Below, in pieces: positions 15,827-23,386 of a DNA stretch of 38,565 nucleotides. The stretch spans positions 1 through 38,565 of the forward strand of contig JAILAA010000089.1 of the NCBI GenBank assembly GCA_024681875.1, read 5' to 3'. Under the pieces are notes generated by a model. That model had not been told where the DNA came from. It did no database searches and saw only the letters and a list, made by a program, of their open reading frames with translations. Made by a program: the position numbers and the translations under genes. Origin of the DNA: Prevotella sp. Its GTDB lineage: Bacteria; Bacteroidota; Bacteroidia; Bacteroidales; Bacteroidaceae. Every line of letters starts with the position of its first letter. Positions within the stretch are counted from its first letter, which is position 1.

Positions 15827-16702
15827 TTACCGTCCTCCACGTTGGTTAAAAAGCAGTAGCAATTGTTTTACATAGTCGTCGTCAGTGGCTATGCTGACGG
15901 TATCGACACCGCTCTTGGCAAAGGTATCCTTAAGGTCGCGCTGGCGGTTGACCCAATAAGCCTTATAGGCCTCGCGCACCGAACGACTGCTGGTGTCCAC
16001 ATACTGCTCATAACCCGTCTCGGCATCCACCACTTTCATCAATCCCACCTTCGGTAACTCTATGGCGCGACGGTCATAGACCTGTATGGCAACCACATCG
16101 TGCTTGCGATTTGCAATGGTAAGCTGCTGCATAAAACTCTGACGCACATAGAAATCGCTGAGCATGAAGGCCGTACAGCGCCGCTTAGCCACCCCAGTGA
16201 GAAACTCAAGGGCCATGGCAATATCGGTCTTTCGGCTATCCGGATGAAAATCCAGCATCTCCCTTATAATATATAAGATGTGTTTACGACCTTTTTTGGG
16301 TGGAATATATTTCTCTATCTTGTCGGAAAAGAACACCACACCAATCTTGTCGTTGTTCTGAATAGCTGAGAAAGCCAGCGTAGCTGCAATCTCGACAGCC
16401 AGGTCACGTTTCATCTGTTGGCGTGTGCCGAAATCGAGCGAGCCACTGACGTCAATGAGCAGCATCACCGTCAGTTCACGCTCTTCTTCAAAGACCTTCA
16501 CGTAGGGACGGTTGAAACGGGCAGTGACATTCCAGTCAATGTCACGCACATCATCGCCATACTGATACTCTCGCACCTCGCTAAAGGCCATGCCACGCCC
16601 CTTGAAGGCCGTATGATACTGACCAGCGAAGATGTTTGAGCTCAGCCCACGCGCCTTGATCTCAATCTTCCGAACTTTCTTTAAGATTTCGCTTGTTTCC
16701 AA
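15827..16702 (-). CDS. DUF58 family protein
   Basis: A 291-residue cytoplasmic protein with the DUF58 core: VRDIDWNVTARFNRPYVKVFEEE followed by a VWA-like fold with MIDAS-type DVSGS. DUF58 proteins are encoded with MoxR ATPases and VWA proteins, and are probably handled by the ATPase. The start appears to be TTG (16700-16702), giving METSEILKKVRKIEIK, which matches the usual N-terminus of the family; no in-frame ATG gives this. A block of heptads begins at the start codon itself, so the original ATG may have been lost to repeat growth. It overlaps the frame of the next gene's GTG. Confidence 0.87.
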   Translation of the reverse strand: METSEILKKVRKIEIKARGLSSNIFAGQYHTAFKGRGMAFSEVREYQYGDDVRDIDWNVTARFNRPYVKVFEEERELTVMLLIDVSGSLDFGTRQQMKRDLAVEIAATLAFSAIQNNDKIGVVFFSDKIEKYIPPKKGRKHILYIIREMLDFHPDSRKTDIAMALEFLTGVAKRRCTAFMLSDFYVRQSFMQQLTIANRKHDVVAIQVYDRRAIELPKVGLMKVVDAETGYEQYVDTSSRSVREAYKAYWVNRQRDLKDTFAKSGVDTVSIATDDDYVKQLLLLFNQRGGR

Positions 16703-16765
16703 TTCAAAATTCTTAATTCTAAATTCCTACTCGGCGAAGCCGACAACTCTTAACTCTTAATTCCT
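16701..16765. repeat. Heptads flanking a GAA-loop hairpin, DUF58-moxR junction
   Basis: Four units aattc(aa/tt/ta/ct), a hairpin TCGGC-GAA-GCCGA at 16731-16743, then aactctt, aactctt, aattcct. All units are exactly 7 bp. The hairpin has the same five-bp-stem/GAA-loop form as the REP cluster near 202-311. Confidence 0.85.
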
Positions 16766-17763
16766 CAAGGCACCTCCACCTTGTTGATAATTTTCGAAAT
16801 GATTTCCTCGCTGCTGATATTGCTGGCCTCTGCCTCGTATGTGAGACCGATGCGGTGGCGCAACACATCGTGAGCAATGGCACGCACATCCTCGGGCACC
16901 ACATAGCCACGACGCTTGATGAAGGCGAAAGTACGGGCAGCCTTGGCCAAGTTGATGCTGGCACGTGGCGAACCACCAAAGGAAATCATTTCCTTCAATT
17001 CCTTCAATCCATAACTATCGGGAAAGCGGGTTGCAAAGACGATGTCTGCCACATACTGCTCAATCTTTTCATCAATATAGACATCGCTCACGACCTTGCG
17101 GGCACGCAGGATTTCATCAATGGTAGTGACAGGTTTCACCTCGGGCAGTCCTTCGGCCCGGATATTCGAGCGTACAATTTTCTTCTCCTCCTCTAACGTG
17201 GGATAGCCGATGACCACCTTCAACATGAAGCGGTCCATCTGTGCCTCTGGCAACGGATAGGTGCCTTCCTGCTCGATCGGATTTTGTGTAGCCATCACGA
17301 GGAAGGGACTGGGCAGGTTGAAGGTCTCGCTGCCTATTGTCACCTGTTTCTCCTGCATGGCTTCTAAGAGTGCGCTCTGCACCTTAGCAGGAGCGCGGTT
17401 GATTTCGTCAGCCAGCACGAAGTTAGCAAATACGGGACCTTTCTTTGCAAGGAATTTCTCATCTTTCTGCGAGTAGATCATTGTACCTGTTACGTCAGCA
17501 GGCAGCAAGTCTGGTGTAAACTGAATACGGCTAAAGCTAGCATCAATGAGTTTGGCCAGCGTGTTGATGGCCAGCGTCTTTGCCAGACCAGGCACGCCCT
17601 CAAGGAGGATGTTACCATCACTCAGCAATCCGATGAGGAGCGATTCTACCAGGTGTTTCTGTCCCACAATAACACGGTCCATCCCTGTAGTGAGATTGGT
17701 GACGAACTGACTCTGCTGTTCAATTCTGATGTTCAGTTCACGAATGTCAATATTTTCTGCCAT
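16765..17763 (-). CDS. MoxR-family AAA+ ATPase
   Basis: A 332-residue AAA+ ATPase of the MoxR family: Walker A (LEGVPGLAKT), Walker B (LADEINRAPAKVQ), sensor 1 (MATQNPIEQEGTYPLPEAQ) and an arginine-finger region (MDRFMLKV). MoxR ATPases work as chaperones or metal-insertion factors with DUF58 and VWA proteins, which follow it here. It starts 9 bp after the stop of the HU/LysM-like gene. Its stop falls in the heptad block at 16701-16765. Confidence 0.92.
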   Translation of the reverse strand: MAENIDIRELNIRIEQQSQFVTNLTTGMDRVIVGQKHLVESLLIGLLSDGNILLEGVPGLAKTLAINTLAKLIDASFSRIQFTPDLLPADVTGTMIYSQKDEKFLAKKGPVFANFVLADEINRAPAKVQSALLEAMQEKQVTIGSETFNLPSPFLVMATQNPIEQEGTYPLPEAQMDRFMLKVVIGYPTLEEEKKIVRSNIRAEGLPEVKPVTTIDEILRARKVVSDVYIDEKIEQYVADIVFATRFPDSYGLKELKEMISFGGSPRASINLAKAARTFAFIKRRGYVVPEDVRAIAHDVLRHRIGLTYEAEASNISSEEIISKIINKVEVP

Positions 17764-17772
17764 GATTGAAAA

Positions 17773-18918
17773 TTATTGTTGATTGTTTTGTTGTTCAAGT
17801 CGTTTTCTGACAGTCTTCTTCGGCTCAATGACGGGAATCTTCACCTCTGTGCCCTCTTCCAGCACTGTACTGCCATCAATACCATTGAATACCTCAATAT
17901 AGCAGGCCAGCTCTGCGGCACCGAAGACACGCCGTGAAATACGTACGCTTGTATCGCCGGCCTTGGCTTTCTCTATGCGGTCGAGGCCAGTGATATAGTA
18001 GTAGCCGCTGCGAGTACGTGAATCCATGTCGTTATATTTCTCCCAAATGGGAGTAGAGGCGTCTTCAGCAGCATCAGTATCCTGAGATTCTTCTTCAACT
18101 TCAGCTGTTTCATCATTTGGCACTGTTTCCTCAACTTTCGGCTCATTCTTTGAAACCTGTTGTACTGCTTCAGGGGCAGCTGGAGTCGGTACTTTACTAC
18201 CAACCCAATAGCCTATACCACCGCCTACCGACAAGGCCAGCAGGGCAATGGCGACAAGATGCCACCAACCGAAACTCATTTCTTTGAATGGGTTGCTTTT
18301 CTCGTCAGACTCATTGTCTTCTCTATCATATCTCCAGCCTGGTGGAAGAGCTCGCTCGGTTTCTTCGGTTTCAACAGCTTGTCCTGTTTCTTCGGTTTCA
18401 ACAGCTTGCTCGGCTTCGGCTTCAACAGCTTGCTCTGTTTCTTCAGTTTCAACGCCATTCACTTTAGGCATGTCAGCAACTGGCTGGATTATCTCGACAG
18501 ACTTCTCTTCTTGCTGATTGATGCTAACAGGTGCTTCTACCTCTTCCTCAACATCGGTGACAACCGATTCTTCTTCTGGTTCATCATCAAAGCTGACGCC
18601 ATCGTTCAGAACAACAGTTTCGAATTGCGAGAAGGGTCTGTTCACCAGTTCCTTCATTGCATTGTCGGGAAGGAAAGTCAACTTTGAATGACTGTCGATG
18701 ACGAGGCGCTCACCCGTATTCACATTGACGCTCTCACGGGCTTCCACATCAATAACCTTAAATGTGCCCAAGCCTTTTATTTTTACCATTCGGTCGTTCT
18801 CCAGCCCATTTTGCACCACGGCTACGACAGAGGTGACAAAACGCTGAGCTGTTCGGCGGTCTATGCCATGCTTTTCTGCCAACGCTGCCGAAAGTTCGCT
18901 CAAATATAGTTTAGCCAT
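17773..18918 (-). CDS. Membrane-spanning HU-domain protein with LysM-like C-terminus
   Basis: A 381-residue protein with three parts. Residues 1-95 are an HU/IHF-type DNA-binding domain (ALAEKHGIDRRTAQRFV, IKGLGTFKV). Residues 105-215 form an acidic linker with imperfect EETEQAVE repeats. Residues 217-240 are one membrane helix (WWHLVAIALLALSVGGGIGYWV). After a second acidic linker, residues 307-365 look LysM-like (AGDTSVRISRRVFG, IEVFNG, LEEGTEVKIP). The expected topology is HU inside, LysM-like outside. Start: ATG 18918 with AAGGAGG 8 bp upstream; a GTG at 18927 is less likely. It overlaps the upstream HU gene by 8 bp and precedes moxR by 9 bp. Confidence 0.85.
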   Translation of the reverse strand: MAKLYLSELSAALAEKHGIDRRTAQRFVTSVVAVVQNGLENDRMVKIKGLGTFKVIDVEARESVNVNTGERLVIDSHSKLTFLPDNAMKELVNRPFSQFETVVLNDGVSFDDEPEEESVVTDVEEEVEAPVSINQQEEKSVEIIQPVADMPKVNGVETEETEQAVEAEAEQAVETEETGQAVETEETERALPPGWRYDREDNESDEKSNPFKEMSFGWWHLVAIALLALSVGGGIGYWVGSKVPTPAAPEAVQQVSKNEPKVEETVPNDETAEVEEESQDTDAAEDASTPIWEKYNDMDSRTRSGYYYITGLDRIEKAKAGDTSVRISRRVFGAAELACYIEVFNGIDGSTVLEEGTEVKIPVIEPKKTVRKRLEQQNNQQ

Positions 18919-19204
18919 TTTCCTCACCTCCTTTCTTTATCTTCTCTTTTGTTTGCGGTGTGGGCTTGAAGGCTAACGTGAGTTTGGGCGGCACCAGCAT
19001 ACGTTGTCCTGTAGAGGGATTGATGATGATGCGCTCCAGCTTCTTTTTGACTTCAAACACTCCGAAGTTGGGTAGCTGCACGGCATTGCCTTCCTGAAAG
19101 TTGTCACCCATAGCACTTAGCAGCGTGTTCATCCATGCCTGTGCATCAGCGGCCTTCATCTCATTGCGCCGTGCCAATTCACTAATAAACTCCTTATTAT
19201 TCAT
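18911..19204 (-). CDS. HU-family DNA-binding protein
   Basis: A 97-residue HU/IHF protein: N-terminal helices with ADAQAWMNTLLSAMGDNFQEG, then the beta-arm region (VQLPNFGVFEVKKKLERIIINPSTGQRMLVPPKL). It should bind and bend DNA as a dimer. Its last codons overlap the start of the membrane-spanning HU protein by 8 bp, so the two are probably translated together and could pair through their HU folds. It lies 3 bp after the rimO stop codon. Confidence 0.9.
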   Translation of the reverse strand: MNNKEFISELARRNEMKAADAQAWMNTLLSAMGDNFQEGNAVQLPNFGVFEVKKKLERIIINPSTGQRMLVPPKLTLAFKPTPQTKEKIKKGGEENG

Positions 19205-19207
19205 CTT

Positions 19208-20560
19208 TTACGATATTATTTCTCCATAGAGGTCGAACTCCTCAGCCTCTATTATTTTCACTTTGTAATACTCTCCTTCCTTGATATCCTGACCATTGAC
19301 ACGTATGAGCACCTCGGGATCAACTTCAGGCGAGCAGAACTCGGTACGTCCCACATAGTATTCACCCTCGCGACGGTCGATAACAACATCAAGCGTCTGT
19401 CCCACCTTTGCTTCTTCTATCTCGGCGCTGATGCGCTGTTGTAGTCTCATCAGTCGCGACAGACGCTGTTCTTTCACTTCCTGCGGCACATCGTCATCGT
19501 AGTTGTCGGCTGCGTAAGTACCGTCCTCCTCGCTATATGCGAAAGCGCCCATGCGCTCGAAACGGGCCCAGCGGGTAAAGTCGAGCAGCTGTTGGAAGTC
19601 ATCGTCGGTCTCACCGGGGAAGCCCACCATCAAAGTGGTCCTGATATGAATGCCAGGCACCTCGAGGCGCAGGCGTTCGATGAATTCGATAGTTTCCTGA
19701 CGAGTGATATGCCGCCTCATGCGACCGAGCATGTGGTCGCTGATGTGCTGCAGGGCCACGTCGAGGTATTTGCACACATTGTCGTGTTCACGCATCACGC
19801 GCAGCAAGTCCCAGGGGAAGTGTGTGGGATAGGCATAATGAAGCCTAATCCATCGCAAACCCTCAACGGCAGCCATCTTTTCCACCAACTCAGCAATGCG
19901 CTGCTCGCCGTAGAGGTCGACGCCATAGTAGGTCAGCTCCTGTGCGATGACCTGCAGCTCCTTCACGCCCTGACTCACCAGCCAGCGCACTTCGTCGAGA
20001 ATTTCCTCTATTGGGCGGCTCTTGTGGTGGCCCGTCATCAGCGGGATGGCGCAGTAGGCACAATGACGGTCGCAGCCCTCGCTGATTTTCAGGTAGGCGT
20101 AGTGGGAAGGAGTGGTGAGATGTCTACACTGACCATTGACCATTGACCATTGAACATTATTGGCATCTGCAGACTTTTGCACAACAGAATGGTCAATGGT
20201 CAATGGTGAATGGTCAATGTCAGAAAGCAACTTCTCGAAGTTAAATTTCCCATACCACCCGTCTACCTCTGGAATTTCTGCTTCAAGGTCATGCAGATAA
20301 CGCTCCGACAGACAGCCCATTACATAAAGGCGCTGAAGGCGTCCTTCATTCTTGGCCTGAACCAGTTCGAGAATGGTGTTGATACTCTCCTCCTTAGCGT
20401 CGGCGATAAAACCACAGGTATTCACTACGGCAATCTCACCCTTCGGATTGGGTTCATCGTGGGTCACGTGATAACCGTGAGCCTCGAAGAGCCCCATCAG
20501 CTTCTCCGAATCCACCAGGTTCTTCGAGCATCCAAGTGATATGAAGTCTACTGTTGTCAT
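19208..20560 (-). CDS. rimO: Ribosomal protein S12 methylthiotransferase RimO
   Basis: A 450-residue radical-SAM methylthiotransferase that modifies an aspartate of ribosomal protein S12. N-terminal UPF0004 cysteines (LGCSKN, NTCGFI, VMGCLSERY), the radical-SAM triad CDRHCAYC and a C-terminal TRAM domain are all present. Start ATG 20558-20560 (MTTVDFISLGCSKN); the frame is open for 16 more codons upstream, but these are made of the heptad repeats at the ftsY junction. Between the two domains (about residues 115-145) is a repeat-encoded insertion (HSPLTIDHS ... QWSMVNGQC), from two inverted blocks of four heptads. Confidence 0.93.
   Translation of the reverse strand: MTTVDFISLGCSKNLVDSEKLMGLFEAHGYHVTHDEPNPKGEIAVVNTCGFIADAKEESINTILELVQAKNEGRLQRLYVMGCLSERYLHDLEAEIPEVDGWYGKFNFEKLLSDIDHSPLTIDHSVVQKSADANNVQWSMVNGQCRHLTTPSHYAYLKISEGCDRHCAYCAIPLMTGHHKSRPIEEILDEVRWLVSQGVKELQVIAQELTYYGVDLYGEQRIAELVEKMAAVEGLRWIRLHYAYPTHFPWDLLRVMREHDNVCKYLDVALQHISDHMLGRMRRHITRQETIEFIERLRLEVPGIHIRTTLMVGFPGETDDDFQQLLDFTRWARFERMGAFAYSEEDGTYAADNYDDDVPQEVKEQRLSRLMRLQQRISAEIEEAKVGQTLDVVIDRREGEYYVGRTEFCSPEVDPEVLIRVNGQDIKEGEYYKVKIIEAEEFDLYGEIIS
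20131..20222. repeat. Inverted heptad blocks inside rimO
   Basis: Four units gaccatt, gaccatt, gaccatt, gaacatt (20131-20158) and, 29 bp on, aatggtc, aatggtc, aatggtg, aatggtc, aatgtca (20188-20222). The two blocks are reverse complements and could form a ~28-bp stem in the mRNA. Confidence 0.88.
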
Positions 20561-20562
20561 TT

Positions 20563-20603
20563 GAGGTGAGAGGTGAGAGTATAAGGTGTGAGATGAGAGA
20601 TTA
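20563..20603. repeat. Heptad repeats at the ftsY-rimO junction
   Basis: gaggtga, gaggtga, gagtata ... gagatga, gagatta, mostly at 7-bp spacing, fill the gap and include the ftsY stop codon (20601-20603). GAGGTGA is the same unit as in gluQ. Confidence 0.75.
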
Positions 20604-21551
20604 GGCAAATAATGAGTCCACGAATTCTTTACGGTCGAAGAGCTGCAAATCTTCCATTCCTTCGCCCAATCCGATGTATTTCACGGGTACCTTCAGCTGG
20701 TCGCTGATGCCGATGACCACGCCACCCTTGGCCGTGCCGTCGAGCTTGGTAATGGCAAGGCTGGTGATCTGCGTGACGGCAGCAAACTGCTTGGCCTGCT
20801 CGAAGGCGTTCTGACCGGTGGAACCGTCCAAAACCAGCATCACCTCGTCGGGAGCCTCGGGCAGCACCTTCTTCATAACGTCCTTGATTTTCTTCAGCTC
20901 GTTCATTAGGCCCACCTTGTTGTGCAGGCGTCCGGCTGTATCGATAAGCACAACGTCGGCACCGTTGGCCTTGGCGCTCTGCAGCGTGTCGAAAGCCACC
21001 GAGGCAGGATCGCTGCCCATCTGCTGTTTGATAACGGGCACCCCTACCCTTTCGCCCCAAATGCTGATCTGCTCAACGGCAGCAGCACGGAAGGTGTCAG
21101 CAGCCCCCAAATATACCTTCTTGCCGGCCTGCTTGAACTGCCAGGCCAGCTTGCCGATGGTAGTAGTCTTGCCCACGCCGTTTACGCCAACCACGAGGAT
21201 AACATAAGGCTTGTGATCAGAGGGCAAGTCCCACTGGTCGTTGTCAGACGTATTGTTCTCAGCCAACAAGGCTGCAATCTCCTCACGCAGGATGCCGTTG
21301 AGCTCGCTGGTCGACACATACTTGTCGCGTGCCACGCGCTCTTCGATGCGCTTGATGATTTTCAACGTGGTGTCTACGCCTACATCGCTGGTGATAAGTA
21401 CCTCCTCCAGATTGTCCAGCACGTCATCGTCAACCTTCGACTTACCAGCCACCGCACGTGCCAGCTTGTCAAAGACCGATGTCTTAGTCTTTTCCAAACC
21501 CTTGTCCAGCGTTTCTTTCTTTTTCTTGCCGAAAAAACCGAATAATCCCAT
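20601..21551 (-). CDS. ftsY: Signal recognition particle receptor FtsY
   Basis: A 316-residue SRP-type GTPase: G1 (GVNGVGKTTTIGKLA), G3 (DTAGRLHNK), G4/G5 (TKLDGTAKGG) and the short NG-domain N-terminus typical of Bacteroidetes FtsY, which lacks the long acidic A domain. It receives the SRP-ribosome complex at the inner membrane. It is the first gene of the long minus-strand series and has a textbook Bacteroidetes promoter (21583-21614). Confidence 0.94.
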   Translation of the reverse strand: MGLFGFFGKKKKETLDKGLEKTKTSVFDKLARAVAGKSKVDDDVLDNLEEVLITSDVGVDTTLKIIKRIEERVARDKYVSTSELNGILREEIAALLAENNTSDNDQWDLPSDHKPYVILVVGVNGVGKTTTIGKLAWQFKQAGKKVYLGAADTFRAAAVEQISIWGERVGVPVIKQQMGSDPASVAFDTLQSAKANGADVVLIDTAGRLHNKVGLMNELKKIKDVMKKVLPEAPDEVMLVLDGSTGQNAFEQAKQFAAVTQITSLAITKLDGTAKGGVVIGISDQLKVPVKYIGLGEGMEDLQLFDRKEFVDSLFA

Positions 21552-21582
21552 AATTTTACCTTAAAATACGTATTTCGAAGCG

Positions 21583-21614
21583 CAAAAGTACAAAGATTCT
21601 CGCATACGTGCAAA
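21583..21614 (-). promoter_or_regulatory. ftsY promoter (TTTG-N20-TACTTTTG)
   Basis: On the minus strand TTTG (21611-21614), exactly 20 bp, then TACTTTTG (21583-21590): a full match to the Bacteroidetes sigma-ABfr consensus. The -7 ends 32 bp before the ftsY ATG. Confidence 0.85.
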
Positions 21615-21715
21615 CATATTTCATTTTCTTAACCGCTTTTTTACATAAGTTTACCATGAGCCATCATTTTTGCCCATTTCATCGCGAATTTTGGCATAGT
21701 GAACTCAGACGTTCC

Positions 21716-21776
21716 CCATACAACAAAAAAGGGTGGCAGCAAGCGCTGCCATCGTTCTTCCCGCCCGCTGCCATTA
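21716..21776. repeat. 61-bp dispersed repeat, copy A
   Basis: It aligns without gaps to 26166-26226, about 49 of 61 positions identical by eye (CCATACAACAAAAA, GTGGCAGC, CTGCCA conserved). Each copy lies just past the 3' end of an AraC-family gene. Confidence 0.75.
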
Positions 21777-21855
21777 TCGACAGCGGGCGCTGCCGATATG
21801 AGCAAGTCCTTTTTCCAATGCCTTATTCGAAAGTTGTTCAGTTCGATGATACTTC

Positions 21856-22734
21856 TTATCGTCCCATCCTGTAGGCCTTTGGACTAACACCCTTCATACG
21901 GGTGAAGAAGCGACCGAAGCTGCTCTGGTCGGAGAAGTGCAGTCGTTCGGAAATGGCGGCTATGCTGAGATCAGAGGTTTGTAAAAGCCAAGAGGCTTCC
22001 ATCAGCAGCATCTGGTTGATGTAGTCCATCACTGTACGTCCAGTCACTTGTCGGACAATGCGCGAAAGGTGGATGGTGGTGATGTGCAGTCTGTCGGCAT
22101 AGAATCCGATGTCGTGATGTTCAACGAAGTGTTGATTCAGAAGTTGCATGAAGGAGATGAACAACTCTGTGGTGCGCTCGCTCATATGCCCCGGACCGAT
22201 GTTCTGGGCCATGGCATCCATCAGGTCGAGTACAAACTGAGCAAACAGGGTGCGCAAAACCTCATGGAGATAGCGGTGGTTGGAGCGTAGATAGCGGATG
22301 ATTTCAAGCATGTGTTGCCAGAAATGGGCAGCCTGTTCTTCCTCAAGATGGATGATAGGTCGCCCAAATTCTGCGATGGGTTGGTATGCGGTGTGAATCA
22401 CACTGCGCACACCTGGAATCTCGAGCGCCGCCTGCTCGTCGATCATCAGGCAGACGCTATGATAGTTCTTCGAACCATTGATAATCCTGACCTGCACCCC
22501 AGGCGAGTAGATTAACAAATCGCCCTTTTGGAGTGTCAGCATTCGGTCATTATAAAGCAATTCTAACCAGCCCTCATGCACCAGCGTATAGGTGTAGCCC
22601 GCCAGCGTCTCCTGCATCTGGTTGGTGAGAAACGTCCGCTTGGTATTGCCTTCAGTGCAATACAACTCGTCGGAAACCACGTCGTCGGGCGACATGCCGA
22701 GAACAGATGTCAGGAAATCCCTTAGTTTGTACAT
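21856..22734 (-). CDS. AraC-family transcriptional regulator
   Basis: A 292-residue regulator with an N-terminal cupin-like ligand domain (about residues 30-130, with GDLLIYSPGVQVRI) and two C-terminal HTH motifs (IGFYADRLHITTIHLSRIVRQVTG and SIAAISERLHFSDQSSFGRFFTRMKGVSP). Start ATG 22732-22734 (MYKLRDFL); the frame is open 46 codons further up, but that part lies over the promoter. A perfect promoter ends only 9 bp before the ATG. It is divergent from the ferritin-like gene and may control the redox genes to its right. Ligand unknown. Confidence 0.88.
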   Translation of the reverse strand: MYKLRDFLTSVLGMSPDDVVSDELYCTEGNTKRTFLTNQMQETLAGYTYTLVHEGWLELLYNDRMLTLQKGDLLIYSPGVQVRIINGSKNYHSVCLMIDEQAALEIPGVRSVIHTAYQPIAEFGRPIIHLEEEQAAHFWQHMLEIIRYLRSNHRYLHEVLRTLFAQFVLDLMDAMAQNIGPGHMSERTTELFISFMQLLNQHFVEHHDIGFYADRLHITTIHLSRIVRQVTGRTVMDYINQMLLMEASWLLQTSDLSIAAISERLHFSDQSSFGRFFTRMKGVSPKAYRMGR

Positions 22735-22742
22735 ATCGAGGT

Positions 22743-22774
22743 CAAAGGTATAACAATTATTGTGAAAAGCCAAA
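22743..22774 (-). promoter_or_regulatory. Promoter of the AraC gene (TTTG-N20-TACCTTTG)
   Basis: On the minus strand TTTG at 22771-22774, 20 bp, TACCTTTG at 22743-22750. With the ATG at 22734 the transcript would have almost no 5' leader. Confidence 0.75.
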
Positions 22775-22850
22775 GGAAAAAAGATAAAAAAAGTTTGTTT
22801 GGGTAGAATTTTTGATTGTTTAGGACAATGATTGTTTTCCGAATAATCCG

Positions 22851-22858
22851 TATCTTTG
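22851..22858 (+). promoter_or_regulatory. -7 box of the ferritin-like gene
   Basis: TATCTTTG 39 bp before the ATG at 22898. The -33 element is not clear. Confidence 0.55.
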
Positions 22859-22897
22859 CAAACGTAATTCATCTTTTAACTAAAAACAAACAAAATT

Positions 22898-23359
22898 ATG
22901 ACTAAGGAAGAAGCTTTGAAGAAATTCGCCTTTTATGGCGCAGCATGGTTTGGAAACAGTAAGCAACATTTTGCCTTCTCGGCATATTGCCGTCTGCAGG
23001 GTTGGAACAAGTTAGCCGACAAGTGGAAGGAAGAAGCTGAGGAAGAATGGGAAGAGGCTGAAGAGGTGCTGAACCGCCTGGTAGAGCTTGGCTGCAAGCC
23101 CGCTGACCTGCAGGAGGCTATGAAGACAATGGAGTTCCCCTTCTACGACGACCCGAAGCAGCAGATAGAGTCTGACTATGCTCCCGATGCTATCAAAGAC
23201 CTGTGCGAGATGGCTGCTGCATTCGCTGACGACTACATCACCCAGAAGCTCATCTACAAGTGGATTGAGGGCGAGAAGGACCACATGGCTTGGGAGTGCC
23301 AGTACCTCAACTATATCGAGAAGCTGGGTTACGAGAATTTCCTCACCGCAATGATGTAA
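22898..23359 (+). CDS. Ferritin-like helical protein
   Basis: A 153-residue all-helical protein with no signal peptide. A strongly acidic helix (KWKEEAEEEWEEAEEVL, residues 42-58), a histidine-bearing first helix (GNSKQHFAFSAYC) and a late ExxH motif (EGEKDHMAWE) suggest a four-helix ferritin-like fold with metal ligands. I recognise the style but not a named family. It is the first of a set with a small wHTH protein, rubredoxin and flavin/MBL redox proteins, the company kept by rubrerythrin-type peroxide or iron-handling proteins. Function is inferred from context. Confidence 0.7.
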   Translation: MTKEEALKKFAFYGAAWFGNSKQHFAFSAYCRLQGWNKLADKWKEEAEEEWEEAEEVLNRLVELGCKPADLQEAMKTMEFPFYDDPKQQIESDYAPDAIKDLCEMAAAFADDYITQKLIYKWIEGEKDHMAWECQYLNYIEKLGYENFLTAMM

Positions 23360-23386
23360 TTATCAAACAAACTACTACTTATATAT

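Larger units (their letters stand above)
21552..21855. other. Intergenic region between ftsY and the AraC gene
   Basis: 304 bp without a credible gene. It holds the ftsY promoter, an AT-rich stretch, and copy A of a 61-bp dispersed repeat (21716-21776) with hairpins GGCAGC-AAGC-GCTGCC and CCCGCTG...CAGCGGG. Confidence 0.7.

Noticed and set aside
22735..22872. 46-codon N-terminal extension of the first AraC protein
   Set aside because: It covers a perfect TTG-type promoter of the same gene and has no conserved sequence.
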